Shown in pieces: positions 51,819 to 61,397 of a stretch of DNA of 64,000 nt. A model generated the notes under the pieces. That model had not been told where the DNA came from and searched no databases. It worked only from the letters and a program-made list of their open reading frames with translations. The translations under genes and the position numbers were made by a program. The DNA lies in NCBI GenBank assembly GCA_046329575.1, contig JAXLUJ010000016.1, positions 1 to 64,000 on the forward strand. The letters run 5' to 3'. Numbering within the stretch: position 1 is the first letter of the stretch; each line of letters begins with the position of its first letter. This stretch comes from UBA1941 sp046329575. Its GTDB lineage: Bacteria; Bacteroidota; Bacteroidia; Chitinophagales; LD1.

Positions 51819-52628
51819 TCAAACTATAAAATTCGCCAGAATACTGGTAACGGCTGAAGAAGTAAGTGGCTCGTCGAACGCTTCGGTGAGCGCATTGCCG
51901 GTAACTGAAGTAATGCCCGAAAGCACTACGCCATATTGCTGGATGGTGTCATCCAAATCGTAGATCGGCTGTAACGAGGCAGGCAACGTGCCGCGGTTGT
52001 TTGCCGTTACCCAACCCTTGAGCGAAGCATCAGCGCCCATTTTAGCACGTAACCGGCGCACTATGGCGGCATGCCGCGCTTCAACCGATTGCAATTGCAC
52101 CGAGGCGGTGAGCAAATCGTTGTTGCTAATTAAATTGCCGGCCTGACCTTTATAAGCACGAACGGCCAAATCAGAAAACGCTTGCGACAACAGCAGAAAA
52201 TCAGTAAAAACGGTAAAGGGGCTCACACTTCCTGATAACGTAAAGTTGAATGTGGGTTTGGCAATGGTTTTACCGCCATAGCTTTGAATCACTAAGGCCA
52301 AAAAATCGACCTGAGCCGCGTTTTGTTTAGCAATTTGTTGAAATGCCGTCAAGTTACCTGAAGGAATGATTCCCGAAGCCAGGGCTTGTGTGTAGAAATC
52401 GTTTTGAAGGTATTCCACTTTCAGCAGGAAGTTCATCGCATCTATTACGACGTCGTTCGTGGCGGCCTTTGAAATTTTTGGTATAGAAGATAACAGTATC
52501 GTAGGAACCGCTGTAACGGCAAGGGTTTTGGCCAGCGCTCCAAGTTTTTTGAAATGATCCCGACGGTTTTGCAATTCGCTGTTCAGCGTTGCTTCTGAAA
52601 TTTTTTCGATGGTTTGAAATTGACTCAT
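51819..52628 (-). CDS. ferritin-like domain protein
   Basis: 269 residues. A helical bundle with NFLLKVEYLQNDFYTQAL, QNAAQVDFLALVIQSY and SVEARHAAIVRRLRAK, where Glu and His residues sit in the positions of a di-metal site. It has a cleavable-type N-terminal region with KKLGALAKTLAVTAVP. It pairs with the next upstream gene (52638-53312), 9 bp away. Such pairs are frequent in Bacteroidota; a role in metal handling or stress is inferred. Confidence 0.8.
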   Translation of the reverse strand: MSQFQTIEKISEATLNSELQNRRDHFKKLGALAKTLAVTAVPTILLSSIPKISKAATNDVVIDAMNFLLKVEYLQNDFYTQALASGIIPSGNLTAFQQIAKQNAAQVDFLALVIQSYGGKTIAKPTFNFTLSGSVSPFTVFTDFLLLSQAFSDLAVRAYKGQAGNLISNNDLLTASVQLQSVEARHAAIVRRLRAKMGADASLKGWVTANNRGTLPASLQPIYDLDDTIQQYGVVLSGITSVTGNALTEAFDEPLTSSAVTSILANFIV

Positions 52629-52637
52629 AAGAATTGC

Positions 52638-53312
52638 TTAGGTGGTTGGTAAATTAACAGCGCTAATGGTGGTTTTGATAAAAGTTTGCGCGATCGCCAG
52701 AATCGCGGCCGGATCTTTGGAATAGCCCAATCCTTTGCCATCTACCACATCATCGCCCGCAAAGTTGGCCGAATCGGGCTGAATCAGGTCGCGCATCACA
52801 GCGGCATGACGGGCGTTGACCGATGCCATTTTTACCAACAACATTAAATTTTCAGTTCCTGCCATCAGTTTTGCTGCGCCGTTGGCTGCGGCAGTTTCCA
52901 GATCCTGTAACGTTTTTGCGGCGGTGAGCACGCTGCTTCTGCTGGTAAAGTCAACTGAAGAAAAATCAAATTCGGGAGTAGCAATGGCGGCGGTTCCCAA
53001 CACATGCTGCAACATATCGAATTGTACCTGGTGATGAAGTTGTACGTCGGTGAACACTTCTTTTTCATCAGCAGTGGCAGCGGTGTAAAACGCGGCTACC
53101 ACTTTGTTGTAAAAGGTAGTGTTGAGCAATTTCAAAACGTAGATATAGTTCAGCATTCCGGTATCGCCGCTTCCCAAATTGAAATCGTTGGAAACGTTAG
53201 TGGCTTTGCAACCGGGCAACAGCGCTGCCGCTGCAATTCCTGAAACCAACAGAAACTGCTTTCTGTCCATTTGTTCATTGTTGGTAATGTTCATCATAAT
53301 GGTTTCGTGCAA
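52638..53312 (-). CDS. ferritin-like domain protein, probably lipid-anchored
   Basis: 224 residues (start at 53312, or at the MMNITNNEQ start 18 bp downstream). DRKQFLLVSGIAAAALLPGC suggests an exported lipoprotein with the lipobox Cys at about 35. The body resembles the neighbour: LQHHVQF-type helix with the EVFTDVQLHHQVQFDMLQH pair, and SVNARHAAVMRDL. The two genes are probably co-transcribed. Confidence 0.78.
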   Translation of the reverse strand: MHETIMMNITNNEQMDRKQFLLVSGIAAAALLPGCKATNVSNDFNLGSGDTGMLNYIYVLKLLNTTFYNKVVAAFYTAATADEKEVFTDVQLHHQVQFDMLQHVLGTAAIATPEFDFSSVDFTSRSSVLTAAKTLQDLETAAANGAAKLMAGTENLMLLVKMASVNARHAAVMRDLIQPDSANFAGDDVVDGKGLGYSKDPAAILAIAQTFIKTTISAVNLPTT

Positions 53313-53405
53313 AAGTGTTTTTCAATAAAGGTCACAAATTGAGTATTCTGAGCACAAAAAACGAATGCTGGCATTCTTTTTTTCACTAATTGGGAAAGTA
53401 ATACC

Positions 53406-53588
53406 ATGAAAGCGAATCGCGAACAGGGGAAAAATCCCGATAAATCGAAAGCATCTACCACTCCGCCATTAAAAGCGCAACAAGGCTCGGGTCCGGTGAG
53501 TTCCGCAGCTAAAAGGGCTGATCAAAAGACGTTGGACGATGATATGCAAGATCGCAAAAACACCGGTAAGCGCCGCGATGTGCAGTGA
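53406..53588 (+). CDS. small basic protein of unknown function
   Basis: 60 residues, hydrophilic, Lys- and Asp-rich, no hydrophobic part: ANREQGKNPDKSKAS, ending RKNTGKRRDVQ. Probably disordered. It precedes a second small gene by 36 bp. No family recognised. Confidence 0.5.
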   Translation: MKANREQGKNPDKSKASTTPPLKAQQGSGPVSSAAKRADQKTLDDDMQDRKNTGKRRDVQ

Positions 53589-53624
53589 TGGCATTCTTTT
53601 ATAGCTGTTGGGGAAAATTAATTT

Positions 53625-53894
53625 ATGGAAGATACTACAGCATATAAAGAAGGCAAGGTGGCTGCAACTATTGAATCACAAACCGCCAAAATTCCCTCTG
53701 ACGTTTTTTTATGGACGGCTCTGGGAATTTCCTGTGCCGCAACCACTTTATTTTGTTTGAAGCAACGGCATACCGCTTTATTCGTGGGTCAATTGATTGC
53801 TCCGGTTTTGTTGTTGGGCGTGTACAATAAATTGGTGAAACAAAATGGCCACGATCAATCAGAGCCGGCGCTGCGCGAGGCCATGTTCATTTGA
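53625..53894 (+). CDS. small membrane protein of unknown function
   Basis: 89 residues with two hydrophobic segments (LWTALGISCAATTLFC and FVGQLIAPVLLLGVY) and a hydrophilic N-terminus. It resembles small stress-type membrane proteins of Bacteroidota. It follows the 53406-53588 gene and precedes a 640-bp repeat stretch. Confidence 0.6.
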   Translation: MEDTTAYKEGKVAATIESQTAKIPSDVFLWTALGISCAATTLFCLKQRHTALFVGQLIAPVLLLGVYNKLVKQNGHDQSEPALREAMFI

Positions 53895-53944
53895 ATGATA
53901 ACTGATTTTTGGAGGCCATAAACAGTTGCTATGCCTAGGTTTTG

Positions 53945-54110
53945 GGGAATTACGAATTTTTAATTACGAATTACGAATTTCAAATTACGAATTATGAGAG
54001 AGGTGGCTGGTGGTTCAAACACAAGTGTAATCTATATCGTAATTCGTAATTTCCCATTCGTGATCCTTCCTGCTTGAATCGCTCGTCCAATCACTCGTAA
54101 TTCGTACTTT
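53945..54110. repeat. family E hairpin
   Basis: The left side has several AATTACG words (53948-53996), the right side CGTAATTCGTAATTTCCC, ATTCGTGATCC and a second CGTAATTCGTAC tract. The loop holds a GGTGGCTGGTGG tract. It follows a GGAGGCCATAAACAG lead that resembles the internal part of family B copies. Confidence 0.75.
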
Positions 54111-54159
54111 TTCATGGCGTTGCTGCATGAAAATATCGTTTAAACACGATTTTTATTTT

Positions 54160-54290
54160 TGCGGATGCCGGGCTGTTCGCTGCAAGTCCTCAGCCGCGGT
54201 CTAAGGTTTGTGATCGTTGAATTGCAGCAGTGGCGCGGCTTGCGGGCTTTCCGCTGCCATCCCTACCGCGGTTTGCCAAAATAAAAAGCC
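54160..54290. repeat. family B element (copy 3), uninterrupted
   Basis: Reads GCGGATGCCGGGCTGTTCGC, AAGTCCTCAGCCGCGG, GGCGCGGCTTGCGGGC and TTCCGCTGCCATCCCTACCGCGG. It is the reverse orientation of the copies at 21149 and 61905. Copies 1 and 2 carry a hairpin in the middle; this one does not. Confidence 0.82.
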
Positions 54291-54384
54291 TTATTCATTT
54301 TGAACAACATACATAGGTCCTCTTAAATATTTCATCACCCTTTTAGGCAATGCCTTTCCCTGGCTCCCGAATTATTCATGCAAC

Positions 54385-54545
54385 AACGCCATCTCAAATT
54401 ACGAATTACGAAAGAGGCGGTTGGTCATTGCAACACACGCCTGATTCATCTCGTAATTCGTAATTTTTCATTCGTAATTTCCATGCAGTGTGAGGCTATA
54501 AACCATTGCTGTGCCTACGTTTCGGGGGAATTACGAATTTCAAAT
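54385..54545. repeat. family E hairpin overlapping the end of the PAS/GAF gene
   Basis: Left arm AAATTACGAATTACGAAAG at 54396, right arm CGTAATTCGTAATTTTTC with ATTCGTAATTTCC near 54450-54480, then AAACCATTGCTGTG and a further GAATTACGAATTTCAAATG at 54530-54545. The final part overlaps the stop codon of the next gene. Confidence 0.8.
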
Positions 54546-56756
54546 GAAGTTATCGCGCGCATAATCGGTAATGTCCTGCACCACTCCATGCAAACCAATA
54601 ACACGGCCGTTTTCGTCTAGTTGATATTTTCCCTCTGATCGCACCCAACGGATTTCACCATTGGGCCGCACAATACGAAATTGGGTTTTGATGTCGTTAT
54701 GGGTTTGATCTGATAACCTCACCGTTGCCAGCAGCGCATCGCGATCTTCGGGATGTACACACTTAATCCATTTTTCTACCGTATCATATTGTTTGCCGTT
54801 CTCAATACCATAAATGCGGCACATTTCATCTGACCAATACAATATTCCGGTTTCCAAATGGCGTTCCCAATGCCCCACATGCGCCAGTTGTTGCGCACGT
54901 TGCAGGCGATATTCACTTTGCGCCAGTTGTTTTTCGGCAATAAGGCGATGATCGCGCAATTCAATCATTTCAAGTGCAAAGGAAATGTCGTTCACCGTTT
55001 CTATCAATAAGGCCGTTTCCTCGCCATCAAAAAAATCGACTTTATCAGAATAAAATCCAAAAATGCCGATCATTTTTCCTGCTTTTTTTATAGGAAATGC
55101 GGCACCGGAACGCAGCCCCATATTCATAAATTGCAAATGCCATTGTTGCAAACCCGGGTTGCGCAGCAAATCGTTCGAAATACAAGCCTTACCTGTTCGG
55201 AAAACACGCCCGGCCGGCGTGTCAGAAAATAATTCTTCCCGCAAATTCACTCCTGTATATTCCATGGTTTGCCGCACCACCTTTAAATTACCGCGAACTG
55301 CTCCATACACCATTTTTCCTGAGTCGTCTACCCAGGCCATCCACGCCAGTTTGAAACCGCCGATGCGCATGGCAATGTCGCAGGTTTGATGCAAGAGTTC
55401 ATCGATGTTGTTGCTGTGCACCACACGCTGGTTAATTTGACTGATAAACGAATACAGCCGGTTGCTTTTAACCAACTTGTTATGCGCTATACGATGGGCG
55501 GTAACATCAGTGGAAAGGATAAAGATGCCTTCGGGCGAAGGCTGAATACTCAGCTCGTAGAAAGCGCTGCTGCCATCGGCATATTGAAATTCGTTTTCGA
55601 AACGTGCCATAGTCCGGTACGTCATCACTTCATTCATCACTTGAAATAGTTCCGTTTTTTCTATTCCCGGAAAACATTCCATCATGGTTTTCCCAATCAG
55701 TTCTTCTTTTGATTTTCTGCCCTGATTTACAGCCGAAGCGTTCAGGTACGAGTAGCGCCATTGCCGGTCAATGAACTGTGCCCCTTCACTCAACGATTCC
55801 AAAGTTTCGCGAAAGCGCGCTTCACTATTGGCCAACAACAGCGTGCGTTCCGTCACTTTCATTTCTAATTGACCGTTGAAATCGCGAAGTCGGTTTTCGG
55901 CATTTGTTCTGGCTTCATCGCTGCGGTTAAGCGTAGTGGCCAAAAGCCAGGTGAGCGAAAAGAAAACACCAATAATGACGGTGATTAACAGCGCCACACC
56001 AAGTTCTACTGAGAAGGGAATGCGCCAGTAAATCCATAAACGTAAAAAACCCAATACCACAGGTAGCAGCAGAATAACCGGCAACAACTTGCGGGCCAAA
56101 GTACCGCCTACCAAATTACTGGTAAAGGTTTTCATGAATGCCGCCTCGGGATGCCGGCAAAGCAATGCAACGCCCATCATTGCGAAACACACAGCAGCGT
56201 AACAACTCATGGGCAAATAGTGCATCATGCTTAAAAACTCCCTTACCTGATACAGGTACCCGATGAGGAAAAATAAAGAGGAAAGCAGCGTGGCTGCGGC
56301 AAAGCGGTTGGCGATCTTTTTAGCCGTTATGGCATTGGAGCAAGAGAAAAACAGCGCCGGAGCTAACAAACAAAAGTTCAGAGCGGTGAATATTCCCATT
56401 CTCGGGATCGCGGCAGACCCTTGCCATTGGAAAAGATAAAGATCGGGCCGAAGTTGGAGATGGAAGGCGCCATCTACCAATCGTAACATTCCACCAATTA
56501 GCAGTAGCACTGAAAGTACCTTGCAAACGCGATAGCGCGGGTCGGTAGATAACCAGGAACAACAAAGGGCCAGAAAACTGATTAGAAATCCCACGGCACT
56601 CATCGGGTTCATCAGCGAAGTTCCGGAATGCGGGCCAATGAGCCCCGGCAGGGGTATCCACCATGCCAGAATGGTGAATAAGGCAATAGTAAGCGCCGCC
56701 GCGGCCATTGATAAGGAAACCGTTCGAAGTGTTTTGGTGTAAGGTGTTGCCATCAT
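54540..56756 (-). CDS. membrane sensor with two PAS and one GAF domain, no kinase domain
   Basis: 738 residues. About seven hydrophobic helices (residues 15-270), a short helix (TNAENRLRDFNGQLEMKV), PAS 1 (about 315-430, with EGIFILSTDVTAHR), GAF (about 445-600) and PAS 2 (about 615-735). The protein ends QDITDYARDNFI without HisKA or HATPase. The stop TGA lies in TTTGAAATTCG, i.e. at the edge of a family E repeat, so the true end may have been lost. It may act as a sensor scaffold or be a truncated kinase. Confidence 0.8.
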   Translation of the reverse strand: MMATPYTKTLRTVSLSMAAAALTIALFTILAWWIPLPGLIGPHSGTSLMNPMSAVGFLISFLALCCSWLSTDPRYRVCKVLSVLLLIGGMLRLVDGAFHLQLRPDLYLFQWQGSAAIPRMGIFTALNFCLLAPALFFSCSNAITAKKIANRFAAATLLSSLFFLIGYLYQVREFLSMMHYLPMSCYAAVCFAMMGVALLCRHPEAAFMKTFTSNLVGGTLARKLLPVILLLPVVLGFLRLWIYWRIPFSVELGVALLITVIIGVFFSLTWLLATTLNRSDEARTNAENRLRDFNGQLEMKVTERTLLLANSEARFRETLESLSEGAQFIDRQWRYSYLNASAVNQGRKSKEELIGKTMMECFPGIEKTELFQVMNEVMTYRTMARFENEFQYADGSSAFYELSIQPSPEGIFILSTDVTAHRIAHNKLVKSNRLYSFISQINQRVVHSNNIDELLHQTCDIAMRIGGFKLAWMAWVDDSGKMVYGAVRGNLKVVRQTMEYTGVNLREELFSDTPAGRVFRTGKACISNDLLRNPGLQQWHLQFMNMGLRSGAAFPIKKAGKMIGIFGFYSDKVDFFDGEETALLIETVNDISFALEMIELRDHRLIAEKQLAQSEYRLQRAQQLAHVGHWERHLETGILYWSDEMCRIYGIENGKQYDTVEKWIKCVHPEDRDALLATVRLSDQTHNDIKTQFRIVRPNGEIRWVRSEGKYQLDENGRVIGLHGVVQDITDYARDNFI

Positions 56757-56943
56757 GGTGAAAGGTTGATTTAAGGGTTCATAAATAGCAATTCAACAAA
56801 TAATGGAAAATTGATATATGTCAGATTGAAAATCAATGCATCCCGCGCTGCGCCGCTGTTTCATCTAATTTAGATCAGTTGAGGAAGCCCGGTTTTCTGC
56901 ATCGCTCTACTTTCGTCGCTCTACTTTTCTCTATATTACCGAA

Positions 56944-57564
56944 ATGAAAAAGTGGTTTGCCGTATTGGCCTTCATGGTTATGTTGCTGGCTGTGGCTGCA
57001 GCATTCAAAACACCCATTCTGCGCAGTTTTTCGAATTTTCTGATGCAGCAGGACGAGCCATCAACAGCCGATGCTATGGTAGTTCTTTCAGGCGATGCTT
57101 TCATGCGGGGCAATGAAGGCGCAAGGCTTTACAAAGAAGGCTTTGCACCACTCATTATTTGTCCCGGCGGTAACATTGAACATAATTTGTTCATCATTAC
57201 GGGCGACAGTTTGTATGAAAGTGATGTTTGCCGCAAAAACATTATTCGAAATGGGGTGGATAGTAATAAGGTTGTGGCTATTCACATAGGTACCAGTACG
57301 GCAGAAGAGGCTGTTGCTGTTTTAGACTATTGCAAAGTGCATCAATTGAAGAAGATTATTGTGGTTACCAGTTTGTTTCACACGCGCCGTGCGGGAAATG
57401 TGTACCACAAGTTGTTTGCGAAGCAGGGCATTCAGGTTTTGGTACGCGGCTCTCACAACGTTTTTTATGATGAACAAAACTGGTGGCAGAATGAATACGG
57501 CATGCTGGCGCTCAATAATGAATACGTTAAGCTTCTTTTCTACGCAATAAAGGGTGAGGGTTGA
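56944..57564 (+). CDS. YdcF / DUF218 family protein
   Basis: 206 residues with an N-terminal membrane helix (AVLAFMVMLLAVAAAF) and a DUF218 domain: ADAMVVLSGDAFMRGNEGARLYKEG, then GTSTAEEAVAVLDYCKVH and IVVTSLFHTRRAGNVY. The family is thought to bind or process nucleotide-linked sugar precursors in the envelope; here the role is unknown. It ends at a repeat block. Confidence 0.87.
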   Translation: MKKWFAVLAFMVMLLAVAAAFKTPILRSFSNFLMQQDEPSTADAMVVLSGDAFMRGNEGARLYKEGFAPLIICPGGNIEHNLFIITGDSLYESDVCRKNIIRNGVDSNKVVAIHIGTSTAEEAVAVLDYCKVHQLKKIIVVTSLFHTRRAGNVYHKLFAKQGIQVLVRGSHNVFYDEQNWWQNEYGMLALNNEYVKLLFYAIKGEG

Positions 57565-57900
57565 AAGAGGCAAGAGGCAAGACATAAGACGCAAGATGCA
57601 AGACGCAAGACGCAAGACGCAAGAGGCAAGCTGCGAGCCGTGAGCTATGAGCCGTTAGCCAATACACGAATGCACAGATACACGAATACACGTTCAGATG
57701 CAAGACACAAGACGCAAGAGGCAAGCTGCGAGCCGTGAGCTATGAACTGTTAACCACCACACGGATACACAGATACACGGATACACGAATACACGTTCAG
57801 ACGCAAGACACAAGACGCAAGCTGCGAGCCGTGAGCCACGAGGTTATGCCACCACACCCACCACACTAACTACACTAACCACACTAACCACACCCATACA
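57565..57900. repeat. composite tandem repeat block (four words, three rounds)
   Basis: ACGCAAG/AGGCAAG words, then GAGCCGTGAGC words, then ATACACG octamers, repeated three times with the connector CACGTTCAGATGC or CACGTTCAGACGC (near 57600, 57690, 57795). It ends with CCACACT/CCACACC words. These are the reverse complements of the words at 2831-3110 in a matching order. No gene seen in the 390-bp gap. Confidence 0.85.
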
Positions 57901-57922
57901 TTTCCTATCTTCACCGCTTCAA

Positions 57923-57944
57923 CCCCGCGGCAGTTGCCGCGGGG
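57923..57944. promoter_or_regulatory. GC-rich hairpin in the mfd leader
   Basis: CCCCGCGGCA pairs perfectly with TGCCGCGGGG around GT, ending 12 bp before the mfd start. It has no T run, so it is not a simple terminator. In an mRNA leader it could affect translation of mfd. A few bases earlier is a possible TATCTTCACC -7-like element. Confidence 0.5.
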
Positions 57945-57956
57945 CTAATTTATTTT

Positions 57957-60900
57957 ATGACCACCGAAGAAATATTACAACGATATACGGAAGCGCCATC
58001 TGTACAACAACTGCTTCAGATTCTGAATAAAAAAACCGAAGCCGGTGAAATTGCATTATGCGGCCTTACCGGTTCGCAGGATGCATTTGTGGCCGCGGCC
58101 GTGTTCAAGTCGTCAGCATTTAATCACTTGTTCATCCTGAACGAAAAAGAGGAGGCCGCTTATTTTCAAAACAATCTGAAATCGCTGCTGCCGCAGAAGG
58201 ATGTGTACTATTTTCCCGATTCGTTCAAACGTCCGCAGGCATTTGAAGAGCTGAACAATAACAATGTGTTGCTGCGCGCCGAAACCATTAATCGTTTGGC
58301 GCATCCTAACTCCCGTGCCGAACTGGCCGTAACCTATCCTGAAGCATTACTTGAAAAAGTAGTGAAAAAGGAAAAGCTGGAATCGCAAACATTGCACCTT
58401 AAAGTGAACGCTCCGCTTGACATCGACTTCATGATTGATTTGCTGGTGGAGTTTGAATTTGAACGCGTTGACTTTGTGTATGAACCCGGGCAGTTCAGCA
58501 TTCGCGGGGGCATTATCGATATCTTTTCTTTTGGCAATGAATATCCCTATAGGGTGGAATTATTTGATAAGGATATTGAAAGCATTCGAACTTTTGATCC
58601 TACTTCGCAACTCTCGCTGAAAAAGATTGCTGCCATTACTATTGTGCCCAATATTCAAACGCATTTCGATAACAATAGCAAAGCGCCTGTGTTTGATGTG
58701 CTGAACAACAATACCATTGTTTGGATAAAGGATGTGCAGCAATTGATTGATCAGTTAGACGCGGCCACCGAAAAGGCGAAGAAATTCCAGTCGCAACTTT
58801 CCGCCTACGATCTGGATGAAAGGCATCCCTTGAAAACCGGAACGGTGGATGAAGTTCTGGTGAGTAGCGGCGATGTGATGCAACTGCTGAAACGCTTTCG
58901 AATTGTAGAGTTCAGCGGAACCAATTTTTTTGGAACTACTGAGGAAGTTCGCTTTTCATCGAAACCGCAACCTTCTTTCAATAAAAATTTTGAACTGCTG
59001 ATTGCTAATTTGCAGCAGAACGAAAAAGATGGTTTTGCTAATCTCATTTTCTCAGATAATGCGAAGCAGATTGAGCGCTTTTACGCCATTTTTACTGATT
59101 TGAAAGCTGAAGTAAAGTTCACGCCTGTTTATACTGCTATTCACGCCGGTTTTATTGATACTGAACAGAAATTAGCCTGTTATACCGATCATCAGATATT
59201 CAACCGCTACCATAAATACAATCTGAAGCAGGGCTTCTCGCGCGATACGCAACTGCTGCTGAAAACCCTGCGCGAACTGAAACCCGGCGATTTTGTTACG
59301 CATATCGATCATGGCGTTGGCGTGTTTTCCGGGCTCGAAAAAATTGAGTCGGGTGGGCAAATGCAGGAAGCCGTTCGCCTCATCTATGCCGGTAACGACA
59401 TTTTGTATGTGGGCATTCAAAGTCTGCACAAAATTTCAAAGTATGTAGGTAAGGATGGCGAAAAACCTTCGGTCCACAAATTAGGTACTGAAACCTGGGC
59501 GAACCTCAAGAAAAAGACAAAGAAAAAGATCAAGGAAATCGCCTTCGACCTTATTCAGCTTTACGCTAAAAGGCGCGCCCAGAAAGGCTTTGCCTTTAGC
59601 CCCGATAATTACATGCAAAACGAACTGGAAGCCTCGTTTATGTATGAAGATACGCCTGATCAGGCCAAAGCTACTGAAGATGTGAAACGCGATATGGAAC
59701 GCTCATCGCCTATGGATCGCCTGGTTTGCGGTGATGTGGGTTTTGGTAAAACTGAAGTAGCGGTGCGCGCTGCTTTTAAGGCGGCTATCGACGGAAAGCA
59801 AGTGGCCGTGATGGTTCCAACCACCATTTTGGCGCATCAGCATTATAAAACTTTTAAAGATCGTTTAAGCGAATTTCCTATTGAAGTTGATTTTATAAAT
59901 CGCTTCAAAACGGGAAAAGAAAAGAAAGATACGCTGGAGCGCCTGAAAGAAGGAAAGACCAACATCATTATCGGCACTCACGGATTGGTGGGAAAAACAG
60001 TAAAGTTCAAAGATCTGGGATTGATGATTATTGATGAAGAACAAAAATTTGGCGTTCAAACCAAAGACACATTAAAGGAACTAAAGAACACCGTAGATTG
60101 CCTTACGCTCACTGCAACTCCAATTCCCCGAACGTTGCAGTTTTCGATGATGGGCGCCCGCGATCTCAGTATTATCAATACGGCGCCTGCCAATCGTCAG
60201 CCCATTGTTACTGAAGTTCACGTACTGAACCCTGATGTGATCCGCGATGCCATTACGTATGAAGTCTATCGCGGCGGGCAAGTTTTCTTCATTCACAATC
60301 GCGTGAAAGACATTCAGGAGGTGCGGCAAATGCTGATGAAGATTGTGCCCGACATTGAAATTGGAGTGGCCCACGGACAACTGGAAGGCGACAAGCTGGA
60401 AGATGTATTGTTACGCTTTGTTAACCGTGAGTTTGAAGTGTTGCTGGCTACAAATATCATTGAAGCCGGTATCGACATTTCGAATGCCAACACTATTATT
60501 ATCAATAATGCGCATCAGTTTGGTTTGAGCGATTTGCATCAGTTGCGGGGTAGGGTAGGGCGTTCCAACAAGCATGCATTTTGCTATTTGCTGGCGCCAC
60601 CAAAACATTCGCTTACACAAGAAGCGCGGCAGCGATTGAAAACTATTGAAGAATTTGCTGAATTGGGTAGTGGTTTCAATATTGCTATGCGCGATATGGA
60701 CATCCGCGGTGCAGGAAATTTATTGGGTGGCGAACAAAGTGGTTTTATAGCTGAAATTGGCTATGATGTGTACCACAAGATTCTGGACGAAGCGGTACGC
60801 GAACTGAAGCAAACCGATTTTAAAGAATTGTATGAAGAAGAGTTGAAACAGGAAAAAGATTTTACCAAAGAATGTACTATCGAATCAGATCTGGAAATGC

Positions 60901-61340
60901 TCATTCCTGATGAATACGTTCGTAGTTCAGTAGAGCGTATGACGTTATACAAAGATCTCAATGATTTGAAAACCGAAGAATCAATTTCGGAATATGCTTC
61001 TAAACTGGAAGATCGTTTTGGTAAAATTCCGGCGCAGGTGAAGGAACTGTTTAATGGAGTGCGATTGAAATGGATTGCCACACAATTAGGAATGGAACAA
61101 CTGATTATTAAGAACAAACATCTGCGATGTTATTTCATTGCCAATCAGGAAGCTGCTTTTTACAACTCTGCTGTTTTTGGCAAAATATTGCAATACGTTT
61201 CTAAACACAAAAAGGGAATTTATTTACGTGAAACAGAGAAGTTTCTGGTATTGCACATGGAAGGCATTAGTTCGATGAAAGAAGCCAAAGGGTGCTTGCA
61301 GCAATTGCTAGATTTTGTAAGGGATAAGGAAGGAGCATAG
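57957..61340 (+). CDS. mfd: transcription-repair coupling factor Mfd
   Basis: 1127 residues. An N-terminal UvrB-like part (to about 350; YVF-type region with EFEFERVDFVYEPGQFSIRGGI cut as VDFVYEPGQFSIRGG), an RNA polymerase interaction domain near 440 (GDFVTHIDHGVGVFSG), a RecG-type translocase with Walker A CGDVGFGKTEV near 592 and DEEQ near 692, and a C-terminal TRCF domain. It removes stalled RNA polymerase at lesions and recruits UvrA. The size matches Bacteroidota Mfd proteins. Confidence 0.96.
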   Translation: MTTEEILQRYTEAPSVQQLLQILNKKTEAGEIALCGLTGSQDAFVAAAVFKSSAFNHLFILNEKEEAAYFQNNLKSLLPQKDVYYFPDSFKRPQAFEELNNNNVLLRAETINRLAHPNSRAELAVTYPEALLEKVVKKEKLESQTLHLKVNAPLDIDFMIDLLVEFEFERVDFVYEPGQFSIRGGIIDIFSFGNEYPYRVELFDKDIESIRTFDPTSQLSLKKIAAITIVPNIQTHFDNNSKAPVFDVLNNNTIVWIKDVQQLIDQLDAATEKAKKFQSQLSAYDLDERHPLKTGTVDEVLVSSGDVMQLLKRFRIVEFSGTNFFGTTEEVRFSSKPQPSFNKNFELLIANLQQNEKDGFANLIFSDNAKQIERFYAIFTDLKAEVKFTPVYTAIHAGFIDTEQKLACYTDHQIFNRYHKYNLKQGFSRDTQLLLKTLRELKPGDFVTHIDHGVGVFSGLEKIESGGQMQEAVRLIYAGNDILYVGIQSLHKISKYVGKDGEKPSVHKLGTETWANLKKKTKKKIKEIAFDLIQLYAKRRAQKGFAFSPDNYMQNELEASFMYEDTPDQAKATEDVKRDMERSSPMDRLVCGDVGFGKTEVAVRAAFKAAIDGKQVAVMVPTTILAHQHYKTFKDRLSEFPIEVDFINRFKTGKEKKDTLERLKEGKTNIIIGTHGLVGKTVKFKDLGLMIIDEEQKFGVQTKDTLKELKNTVDCLTLTATPIPRTLQFSMMGARDLSIINTAPANRQPIVTEVHVLNPDVIRDAITYEVYRGGQVFFIHNRVKDIQEVRQMLMKIVPDIEIGVAHGQLEGDKLEDVLLRFVNREFEVLLATNIIEAGIDISNANTIIINNAHQFGLSDLHQLRGRVGRSNKHAFCYLLAPPKHSLTQEARQRLKTIEEFAELGSGFNIAMRDMDIRGAGNLLGGEQSGFIAEIGYDVYHKILDEAVRELKQTDFKELYEEELKQEKDFTKECTIESDLEMLIPDEYVRSSVERMTLYKDLNDLKTEESISEYASKLEDRFGKIPAQVKELFNGVRLKWIATQLGMEQLIIKNKHLRCYFIANQEAAFYNSAVFGKILQYVSKHKKGIYLRETEKFLVLHMEGISSMKEAKGCLQQLLDFVRDKEGA

Positions 61341-61397
61341 CTTTTTTGAATTTTGCTAAAATACTATATTTATGCAAAAATGATATAGTTATTACTT

